The notes under the pieces are model-generated. The model searched no databases, was not told the DNA's origin, and saw only the letters and a list, made by a program, of their open reading frames with translations. DNA of 5,677 bases from Emcibacteraceae bacterium (lineage in GTDB: Bacteria > Pseudomonadota > Alphaproteobacteria > Sphingomonadales > Emcibacteraceae), in NCBI GenBank assembly GCA_016763335.1, contig JAESUD010000295.1, positions 1-5,677 on the forward strand, read 5' to 3'. Made by a program: the position numbers and the translations under genes. Positions 1-5,677 of the stretch are shown piece after piece (position 1 is the stretch's first letter; every line of letters starts with the position of its first letter).

Positions 1-207
1 AGCAAAGCCAGAAGAGTGGTAGGCGATTTGTTTAATTTATATTTAAACGAGACGGACTGTTTACCAACTGATTGGCAAGAAGCCACTCAGGGTAAGGCGG
101 CAATGGAACAGGCCAGATTAGTGGCTGATTTTATTGCCGGAATGACAGACCGGTTTGCATTACTTGAACATAAAAGATTATTTGATATATCGACATTTGA
201 ATTATGA
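1..207 (+). CDS. dgt: dGTPase-like protein (deoxyguanosinetriphosphate triphosphohydrolase family), C-terminal fragment
   Basis: Only the last 68 codons are present; the reading frame is open from base 1 and ends at TGA 205-207. Family members are HD-domain enzymes that remove triphosphate from dNTPs, typically dGTP, in the cytoplasm. The catalytic HD residues lie upstream of the window and cannot be seen. The call rests on the C-terminal signature VADFIAGMTDRFALLEHKRL, typical of the end of alphaproteobacterial dGTPase-like proteins (the tail with a 'YIAGMTDR.A..EH.RLF' pattern), and on its place directly before argS, the usual alphaproteobacterial order. The stop overlaps the argS start in an ATGA (204-207), which suggests translational coupling. 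Family assignment is fairly sure; substrate specificity is inferred only. Confidence 0.8.
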   Translation, partial: SKARRVVGDLFNLYLNETDCLPTDWQEATQGKAAMEQARLVADFIAGMTDRFALLEHKRLFDISTFEL

Positions 208-1954
208 ATATTTTTAAAGACTTTCAAAAAAACATTAAAGACATTATCGCCTCATTAGGTGGAAGTGGTAAATTACCTGCGGATATGGACCTTTCCAATA
301 TTACCGCGGAAGCGCCCCGTGATACGAGCCACGGTGACATTGCAACAAATGTCGCCTGGTGCTTGTTAAACAGGCTAAAATGAAGCCGCGTGATATCGCC
401 GCATTAATCGCTGATGAATTACGTAAAATTGATAGTGTCACGGACGTTGAAATTGCCGGTCCGGGATTTATCAATATCCGTCTTAAGGCATCATTTGTAC
501 AAGAACAGATTTTAAAAGTACTTGAACTTGGCACTGATTATGGCCGAAGTGATTATGGTGACGGTGAAAAGGTAAATGTTGAATATGTATCTGTGAACCC
601 AACCGGCCCGCTTCATGTTGGTCATTGCCGCGGTGCGGTATTTGGTGATGCGCTTGCCACACTTCTTGACCATGTTGGCTATGATGTTTCTCGTGAATAT
701 TACATCAATGATGCCGGCGGACAAATTGATGTGCTCGCCCGTTCTGCATATGTTAGATATCTTGAAGCACTTGGTGAAAATATTGGTGAGATAGAGGGAG
801 GACTTTATCCAGGAGACTACCTTATTCCTGTCGGTGAAGCCCTCGTTGAAAAATACGGTGATAAATGGAAAGATCAGCCGGAAAGTGAATGGCTTAATCC
901 GATCCGTTCATTTGCAACCGATGCCATGATGGACTTGATCCGTGAAGATCTCAATACGCTTGATATTCAGCATGATGTGTTTTTCTCGGAACTTACGCTT
1001 CATGAAAATGGCGGTATACAAAAAGGGTTGGAACAGCTCGAAGAAAAAGGCCTAATTTATACGGGCGTGCTTGAAGCACCGAAAGGAAAACTTCCCGATG
1101 ATTGGGAAGAAAGACCGCAAACGCTTTTTAAAGCCACAGAGTTTGGTGATGATGTTGACCGTGCGCTTAAAAAATCCGATGGCGCATGGACCTATTTCGC
1201 TGCTGATGTTGCCTATCACAGTGATAAGGTGGCACGGGGGTTTAATATTTTGATCGATGTGTGGGGCGCGGACCACGGCGGATATGTTAAACGTGTTCAA
1301 TCAGTGGTCACTGCATTAACTGACGGCAAAGCAGCCCTTGATGTGCGCCTTTGCCAGATGGTAAAGCTGTTACGGGACGGCGATCCGGTAAAGATGTCAA
1401 AAAGGTCCGGTAATTTTATTACCCTTCGCGATGTTGTGAAAGAAGTTGGCAAAGATGTCGTTCGTTTCATAATGCTGACCCGCAAAAATGATGCGTCACT
1501 GGAATTTGATTTCGCTCGTGTGACTGAGCAATCAAAAGACAATCCGGTGTTTTATGTGCAGTATGGCCACGCGAGGGTTTCTTCTGTATTTCGGAAGGCC
1601 GCGGCAGCATATACGGATATGGATATGTCCGAAGACGCTCTTAAAAAAGCAGATTTGAATTTACTTAATGATGAAAGTGAACTTCAGTTGATTAAAACAA
1701 TGGTCAATTGGCCGCGCATTGTCGAGAGTGCGGCACTGGCCCATGAGCCACACCGTATTTCATATTATCTCTATGATCTCGCGTCCGAATTTCATGCACT
1801 GTGGAATAAAGGGAATGACAGGGTTGATCTACGCTTTATAATTGATAATAATAAGGAAATTACGCTTAGTCGGCTTGCAATGATTAGAGCATTTTCAATA
1901 ATTATTGCGTCAGGTCTTAAAATTCTTGGGGTTGAGCCTCGCAATGAAATGTAA
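204..1954 (+). CDS. argS: Arginine--tRNA ligase (ArgS), reading frame broken near base 357
   Basis: Class I aminoacyl-tRNA synthetase that charges tRNA-Arg with arginine using ATP in the cytoplasm. The frame opening at ATG 204 encodes an ArgS N-terminus (begins [10 protein letters not shown]) up to ...GDIATNVA (ends 356), then drifts into eight unrelated residues and stops at TGA 381-383. The rest, from [10 protein letters not shown] onward, lies in another frame from 359 to TAA 1952-1954. Adding one base before 357 restores the expected NVAMVLVKQAK and gives 583 residues, normal for the family. In restored numbering: N-terminal Add1 domain about 1-110, HIGH motif as HVGH 138-141 (bases 614-625), Rossmann catalytic core, KMSK 397-400 (bases 1391-1402), then the DALR anticodon-binding domain from about 460 to the C-terminal Met. 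No Shine-Dalgarno sequence precedes ATG 204, so its translation is probably coupled to the upstream gene. Identity is certain. Whether the break is a sequencing error, a true mutation or a split gene is open. Confidence 0.93.
351..362 (+). other. argS: Frameshift site in argS (probable one-base deletion)
   Basis: The sequence reads gtc gcc tgg tgc in the upstream frame. The downstream ArgS frame reads gtg ctt gtt aaa from 359. Family context calls for ...N-V-A-M-V-L..., i.e. gtc gcc ATG gtg ctt, so a single A appears to be missing between 356 and 357. The downstream frame has a stop at 335-337 and the upstream frame stops at 381-383, so the shift must lie between them. No slippery heptamer is present here, which argues against programmed frameshifting. 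The upstream-frame stop overlaps an in-frame ATG of the downstream frame (ATGA, 380-383). Confidence 0.88.
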
Positions 1955-1964
1955 AATATCACAA

Positions 1965-1969
1965 AGAGG
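1965..1969 (+). promoter_or_regulatory. Ribosome binding site of the SPOR-domain gene
   Basis: AGAGG lies 8 bases before TTG 1978, a good Shine-Dalgarno spacing. The nearby ATG at 1973 is only 3 bases from it and is out of frame with the SPOR protein, stopping after 31 codons at 2066-2068. The site therefore supports TTG as the start. Confidence 0.65.
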
Positions 1970-1977
1970 TAAATGAC

Positions 1978-2682
1978 TTGCCAAAACAAAATTCAGATAA
2001 TGCATCATGGTTACGTCCACTGCCGGAAGAATTTTCCAGAAAAGGCATGTCTTCTAAACGAAGAATGATCTTAAGCGCTGTAACATTAGTTGTTCTCGCT
2101 AGTTTTAGTGTTCTTATCTGGCTTAGTTATACTTCCGAAACAACTGAAATTGGGCCAATACCTGTGGTGCGTGCCGATGGTTCGGTGGTTAAGGTAAAAC
2201 CTGTTGAACCGGGCGGTAAAGAAATCCGTTTTCAGGATAGAGAAGTATTTAACCGGGTTGATAACCTGCCTAAAGAAGAAGATAATATTGTCAGTTCCAG
2301 TTCAGAAATTCCTCTTAAAAGACCCGTTGCCAAAGAACAGGTAGCAAAGATTACTGAGGAAGCGGCCATTGTCGCTGAAAAAATCACCCCAGCAGCAGCA
2401 CCAGTACCGATTAAGGTGCCGGTAAAGACTTCTGGTAATTATATGATACAGATTGCTGCCATCGATACAAAAAGCAAGGCCGAGGCCATTTGGACGAGTG
2501 TAAAACAAAAAAACAGCAAGACTTTAAGCAAAGTAACGCCCGTATACATGAAGGTCGATTTGGGATCAAAAGGTATTATGTACCGGGTTCGCGGTGGAAT
2601 GTTTGAAACAAGAAAACGCGCCGACGATGTTTGTGCTGCGTTAAAACGTAATAAACAAGACTGCTTGGTGGTTACCAAATAA
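1978..2682 (+). CDS. SPOR domain-containing membrane-anchored protein
   Basis: A 234-residue bitopic inner-membrane protein. It has a basic cytoplasmic N-terminus (1-29, ending SSKRR), one membrane segment at about 30-51 (ILSAVTLVVLASFSVLIWLS), a periplasmic linker rich in Pro, Lys and Glu (about 52-150), and a C-terminal SPOR domain at about 153-234 (starts NYMIQIAAIDTKSKAEA, ends in VTK). SPOR domains bind denuded peptidoglycan glycan strands at the division septum, so a septal role is likely; no catalytic domain is visible. The juxtamembrane stretch with RADGSVVKVKPVEPGG is characteristic of the alphaproteobacterial SPOR proteins found between argS and nagZ. The start is TTG, chosen because of a well-placed AGAGG and because no in-frame ATG lies nearer; internal Met24 and Met30 are alternatives, and even Met30 would keep the membrane segment. 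It follows argS by 23 bases and precedes nagZ by one base. The exact cellular role is inferred. Confidence 0.9.
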   Translation: MPKQNSDNASWLRPLPEEFSRKGMSSKRRMILSAVTLVVLASFSVLIWLSYTSETTEIGPIPVVRADGSVVKVKPVEPGGKEIRFQDREVFNRVDNLPKEEDNIVSSSSEIPLKRPVAKEQVAKITEEAAIVAEKITPAAAPVPIKVPVKTSGNYMIQIAAIDTKSKAEAIWTSVKQKNSKTLSKVTPVYMKVDLGSKGIMYRVRGGMFETRKRADDVCAALKRNKQDCLVVTK

Positions 2683-2683
2683 A

Positions 2684-3697
2684 ATGTATCACCCTGTTAT
2701 TACAGATGTAGAAGGGCTTGATATAAGTGATGAAGAAAGAGCGCTGTTTAAGGAATTTCGCCCTTTCGGATTTATTTTATTTCAACGAAACTGCCAAAGC
2801 CCTGAACAGGTAAAAAAACTAACGGATCAAATGAGGGACTGCGTATCAAATGATGATATTCCCATTATGATCGATCAGGAAGGTGGCAGAGTTACCCGTC
2901 TTCGTCCGCCGCACTGGCGTAAATATCCGTCGGCTGAATTTTACGCTAATTTATATGAAATAAACTCCGAACTTGCGATTTCTGCAGTAAAGGCCCATGC
3001 TAGTCTGATGGCGGATGATCTTCTTAACGTCGGTATTAATATTGATTGTTATCCTGTGGCCGACTTGCTTTATGCGGGGGCCGATAAAATTATTGGTGAC
3101 CGTGCTTATGGTGAGCAACCTGAAAAAGTATCCATTTTAGCAAGAGCAGCCGCAGAAGGCATGCTTTCTGGTGGTGTAACCCCGATCATGAAACATATCC
3201 CTGGTCATGGCCGCGCCGATGTGGATACTCACCTTGAACTCCCCGTCGTCACCACGCCAATTGATGTGCTTAGAGATAGCGACTTTATACCTTTTAAGAA
3301 TTTAAATGATTTGCCGTGTGCCATGACAGCCCATGTTATTTATAGCCAAATTGATAAGGCCCGCTGTGCGACAATTTCACCAACCGTTATCAAGGATATT
3401 ATCCGCGGTGAGATTGGCTTCGAGGGGGTGCTTATTTCTGATGACTTAAGCATGAAGGCATTAAAAAACTCACCTGAACAAAATGCTCTTGATGCCCTAA
3501 ACGCTGGATGTGATCTAGCTCTGCATTGCAATGGTACGCTTAAGGAACGCCGTGCCGTACTTGAAGCAACAAAAGGCTTAAAACTTGAGGAAGAAAATAG
3601 AATTTTTGATATTTTCAAAAAAACAAAAATTCTACAGAATATAAATTCAGAACAGCTCTATAGTTGGCTCATGGATGTAGTAGAGGAACACGGGTAA
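2684..3697 (+). CDS. nagZ: Beta-N-acetylhexosaminidase NagZ (glycoside hydrolase family 3)
   Basis: Cytoplasmic enzyme that cleaves N-acetylglucosamine from GlcNAc-1,6-anhydro-MurNAc and its peptides during peptidoglycan recycling. The 337-residue length is that of the single-domain Gram-negative NagZ. Visible motifs are IDQEGGRVTRL (63-73, substrate-binding Asp64), KHIPGHG (170-176), DTH (181-183, the Asp-His dyad of the acid/base loop) and ISDDLSM (251-257), whose first Asp (253) matches the GH3 nucleophile. All key residues are present, so the enzyme should be active. No signal peptide is seen, consistent with a cytosolic site. The ATG follows the SPOR stop by a single base and has only a weak, distant GGTGG before it, so translation is probably coupled. 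In bacteria with inducible AmpC the product of NagZ feeds AmpR signalling, but nothing of that kind is in this window. Confidence 0.96.
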   Translation: MYHPVITDVEGLDISDEERALFKEFRPFGFILFQRNCQSPEQVKKLTDQMRDCVSNDDIPIMIDQEGGRVTRLRPPHWRKYPSAEFYANLYEINSELAISAVKAHASLMADDLLNVGINIDCYPVADLLYAGADKIIGDRAYGEQPEKVSILARAAAEGMLSGGVTPIMKHIPGHGRADVDTHLELPVVTTPIDVLRDSDFIPFKNLNDLPCAMTAHVIYSQIDKARCATISPTVIKDIIRGEIGFEGVLISDDLSMKALKNSPEQNALDALNAGCDLALHCNGTLKERRAVLEATKGLKLEEENRIFDIFKKTKILQNINSEQLYSWLMDVVEEHG

Positions 3698-3701
3698 AAT
3701 T

Positions 3702-4382
3702 ATGACTGACATCATAGAAAAACTGACAGTTTGGGCAATACCGCTTATATTCGCAATCACTTTGCATGAAGCGGCACATGCATGGGTCGCTTATAAGCTC
3801 GGCGATAATACGGCCAAAAGTATGGGTCGGGTAAGTTTTAACCCTATGGTTCATATTGATCTGTTTGGTACGGTGTTATTGCCATTGATGCTTTTAATAT
3901 CGGGCTCCGGTTTTTTGTTTGGCTATGCTAAACCTGTACCGGTTAATTTTAGTAGATTAAATAATCCAAGACGGGATTCTGTCCTTGTCGCGCTTGCCGG
4001 GCCGGGGGCTAATATAATCCTTATAATGATTGCGGTTATTCTATTTTATACGCTGTCAATTATCCCGGGCTTTGCTCAGGAATGGTTTGTCAAAAATTTA
4101 TTCAATATGATTTTGATTAATGCTGTTCTTGCTGTGTTTAACATGCTTCCAATACCACCACTTGACGGCGGGCGTGTGGCGGTCGGTATTCTGCCATATG
4201 CTCTAGCAAGGCCGCTGAGCAAGTTGGAGCCCTACGGAATGCTGATAATTCTCGGGTTGATTTTCATCATACCAATGGCCGGAAGGTATTTGGGCATGGA
4301 TTTAAATATTCTTTGGTCTATTATAGGGCCGGTAATTAGTTTTATCACTGAATTTGCATTTTCCCTATTGCCGGTAGCTTAA
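3702..4382 (+). CDS. Site-2 protease family protein (intramembrane zinc metalloprotease, M50)
   Basis: A 226-residue, very hydrophobic protein of the short M50 type, with no PDZ or CBS domain visible. The zinc motif HEAAH is at 22-26 in the first membrane segment (His22 and His26 ligands, Glu23 general base). The third ligand comes from NMLPIPPLDGGRV (147-159), with Asp155. A conserved membrane-embedded AGPGAN lies at 99-104. About six hydrophobic segments can be traced (roughly 10-28, 54-76, 92-120, 132-150, 178-196, 205-224). All catalytic residues are intact. Family members cut transmembrane substrates such as anti-sigma factors or signal-peptide remnants, but the substrate here cannot be read from sequence. 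The gene starts 4 bases after nagZ and ends 1 base before scpA, so it is clearly part of the operon. M50 proteases of this type are also seen near scpA-scpB in other phyla, so the neighbourhood may be meaningful. Confidence 0.94.
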   Translation: MTDIIEKLTVWAIPLIFAITLHEAAHAWVAYKLGDNTAKSMGRVSFNPMVHIDLFGTVLLPLMLLISGSGFLFGYAKPVPVNFSRLNNPRRDSVLVALAGPGANIILIMIAVILFYTLSIIPGFAQEWFVKNLFNMILINAVLAVFNMLPIPPLDGGRVAVGILPYALARPLSKLEPYGMLIILGLIFIIPMAGRYLGMDLNILWSIIGPVISFITEFAFSLLPVA

Positions 4383-4383
4383 T

Positions 4384-5211
4384 ATGAGTGACACGACAGA
4401 CAATGATTTTGATGGTTTTGAATTACCTGACCCAAGGTTAGCCCGCACTGGCGACCTTGAAGAGGACGAACGTCTTATTGTTGATATCGAGGGCTTTGAA
4501 GGGCCGCTCGATGTGTTGCTGGCGCTTTCACGCACCCAAAAGGTGGACTTGAAACAAATCTCAATTCTTGAACTTGTAAAACAATATCTAGAGTTTGTGA
4601 CCGAAGCCCGCAATTTAAGGCTGGAACTTGCGGCGGATTATCTGGTCATGGCAGCATGGCTCACTTATTTAAAATCAAGGTTGCTGCTGCCGGAAGAAGA
4701 AAATGCCGATGAAATTTCCGCAGAGGAACTCGCGGCACGATTGACTTATCAACTTGGCCGCTTAAACGCTATTCGTGAACGTGCGGCAAGTCTTATGTCC
4801 CGAAATCAGATGGGGCGGGATATGTTTGCCCGTGGTGCGCCGGAACCGGTCATTATTACCTGTCATCATACGTATGAGCTTAGTATCTATGATTTATTAA
4901 AAGCATATGCTGAGCATAAAACCCGGTCGGCCGTTGCCGATATTCAAATTTTTAAACGTAATGTTTTTACTCTTGATCAAGCGATAGAACGCTTATCGGA
5001 AATGCTCGGGCTTGCTATTGACTGGACTAGCTTAGAGCAGTTTTTGCCAGAAGGTCTTATGGATGAACAATTAATTAAATCAGCAAAGGCAAGTATGTTT
5101 ACGGCTTCGCTTGAACTGGCAAAAATGGGTAAAGCGGATTTAATACAAAAACAGACTTTTGGCCCTTTATTTATTCGTGGCCGCAAAAGAGAAGAGGAAA
5201 ATAATGGATAA
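4384..5211 (+). CDS. scpA: Segregation and condensation protein A (ScpA, kleisin)
   Basis: The kleisin subunit of the bacterial SMC-ScpAB condensin, which bridges the SMC heads and binds a ScpB dimer to compact and segregate the chromosome on the nucleoid. The 275-residue protein has an acidic N-terminal extension (1-30). The hallmark N-terminal kleisin segment follows (IEGFEGPLDVLLALSRTQKV, 35-54, then the helix with LVKQYLEFV). Next is the long helix LAADYLVMAAWLTYLKSRLL (82-101), an acidic middle linker, and a C-terminal winged-helix region ending ADLIQKQTFGPLFIRGR (251-267). Length and the GFEGPLD...ARTQKVDL-type signature match alphaproteobacterial ScpA. The start is one base after the protease stop with only a weak GGTAG upstream, so coupling is likely. 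It overlaps scpB by 8 bases. Confidence 0.96.
   Translation: MSDTTDNDFDGFELPDPRLARTGDLEEDERLIVDIEGFEGPLDVLLALSRTQKVDLKQISILELVKQYLEFVTEARNLRLELAADYLVMAAWLTYLKSRLLLPEEENADEISAEELAARLTYQLGRLNAIRERAASLMSRNQMGRDMFARGAPEPVIITCHHTYELSIYDLLKAYAEHKTRSAVADIQIFKRNVFTLDQAIERLSEMLGLAIDWTSLEQFLPEGLMDEQLIKSAKASMFTASLELAKMGKADLIQKQTFGPLFIRGRKREEENNG
5194..5197 (+). promoter_or_regulatory. Ribosome binding site of scpB, inside scpA
   Basis: GAGG lies within the last scpA codons, 6 bases before ATG 5204. This spacing supports that start and gives scpB its own ribosome entry in addition to coupling with scpA. Confidence 0.65.
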
Positions 5212-5677
5212 TCATGAACAAATGAGAATTTGTGAAGCGCTATTATTTGCTTCTGACCGACCGCTTTCTTCGATTGCACTGGCAGAACAGCTCTCTGAAG
5301 GAAGTGATGTTGAGGCGATTCTTTTGGAGTTGCAGAAAAAATATCAAAGTTACGGGGTAAACCTGGTCGAAGTAGCCGGTAAATGGATGTTTCAAACTGC
5401 TGCCGATCTTGCATTTTTACTGAGAAAAGAAGAACAAAAAGAAAGAAAACTTTCCCGTGCCGCTATCGAAACATTAGCAATTATTGCTTATCATCAACCG
5501 GTAACGCGTGCTGATATAGAAGAAATTCGCGGTGTCAGTGTTAGCAAAGGAACCCTTGATGTATTGATGGAGGCTGTGTGGGTAAAACCGCTCGGTCGCC
5601 GAAGAACACCAGGTAGACCAATGACTTACGGTACAACTGAGAATTTTCTTGTACACTTCGGATTAAATAGTGTAAAA
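5204..5677 (+). CDS. scpB: Segregation and condensation protein B (ScpB), 3' end outside the window
   Basis: The partner of ScpA in the SMC-ScpAB complex; ScpB dimers bind the kleisin middle region. The frame from ATG 5204 is open for 158 codons to the last base, so the gene continues beyond the window. The product has tandem winged-helix domains: the first about 1-80 (RICEALLFASDRPLS at 8-22 is the typical ScpB opening), the second about 81-155. The second contains the family hallmarks LAIIAYHQPVTRADIEEIRG (91-110), VSKGTLDVL (113-121) and GRRRTPGRPMTYGTT (131-145). Family length is usually about 180-230 residues, so a modest C-terminal portion is missing. The start lies inside the scpA end (8-base overlap, different frame), which is typical for coupled synthesis of complex partners. 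Confidence 0.95.
   Translation, partial: MDNHEQMRICEALLFASDRPLSSIALAEQLSEGSDVEAILLELQKKYQSYGVNLVEVAGKWMFQTAADLAFLLRKEEQKERKLSRAAIETLAIIAYHQPVTRADIEEIRGVSVSKGTLDVLMEAVWVKPLGRRRTPGRPMTYGTTENFLVHFGLNSVK

Noticed and set aside
351..362. Programmed ribosomal frameshift in argS
   Set aside because: There is no X-XXY-YYZ slippery heptamer or run of identical bases, no obvious stimulatory hairpin, and ArgS is not known to be made by frameshifting. A missing base explains the data better.
301..724. Minus-strand reading frames over the start of argS
   Set aside because: They overlap strongly conserved ArgS codons and their translations show no family features.
1955..1977. Promoter or terminator in the argS-SPOR gap
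   Set aside because: The gap is 23 bases, holds a ribosome binding site, and shows no hairpin with a U-run nor a -35/-10 pair.
1973..2068. Small 31-codon gene starting at ATG 1973
   Set aside because: It overlaps the SPOR gene, has a poorly spaced (3-base) Shine-Dalgarno sequence and no recognisable product; kept only as a possible decoy start.
4977..5414. 145-codon minus-strand reading frame across the scpA-scpB junction
   Set aside because: It lies wholly antisense to two well-supported conserved genes, has no recognisable domain, and is best explained as a shadow of their codon pattern.
5204..5677. Truncated scpB as a biological event
   Set aside because: The frame stays open to the last base of the window, so the missing C-terminus is an edge effect.
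1..5677. tRNA or other RNA genes, insertion sequences, CRISPR arrays, attachment sites
   Set aside because: Nearly every base is within conserved coding sequence, and no repeats, inverted termini or RNA-like stems stood out on reading.

Overview
The window looks like the chromosome of an alphaproteobacterium of moderate GC (low-to-mid 40s percent by eye). The evidence is gene order and protein character: a dGTPase-like C-terminus, argS, a membrane-anchored SPOR protein, nagZ, scpA and scpB, all on the plus strand. This is a housekeeping block I recognise from Alphaproteobacteria, where it usually continues into tatABC. Scarcity of GANTC sites (two found by eye) agrees with a CcrM-type methylation history. 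I cannot name the genus.

Layout: the end of a dGTPase-like gene (1-207); argS (204-1954, frameshifted near 357); a SPOR-domain protein (1978-2682, TTG start); nagZ (2684-3697); a short site-2 protease of family M50 (3702-4382); scpA (4384-5211); the first 158 codons of scpB (5204-5677, cut by the window edge). Gaps between genes are 1 to 23 bases and two junctions overlap (4 and 8 bases). There is no room for a conventional promoter or terminator, so this reads as the inside of one long operon with much translational coupling. No stretch over 300 bases lacks a gene. I saw no RNA genes, mobile elements, CRISPR arrays or long repeats.

Functionally the block mixes nucleotide-pool control (dGTPase-like), translation (ArgS), septal wall binding (SPOR), muropeptide recycling (NagZ), intramembrane proteolysis (M50) and chromosome compaction and segregation (ScpA and ScpB with SMC). 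The shared theme is growth and division, but no single pathway joins them.

The two points most worth a second look are the argS frameshift, which best fits one missing base in a codon expected to be ATG and which splits an essential gene, and the M50 protease between nagZ and scpA. I found no convincing undescribed system; apart from these points this is a conserved core region.
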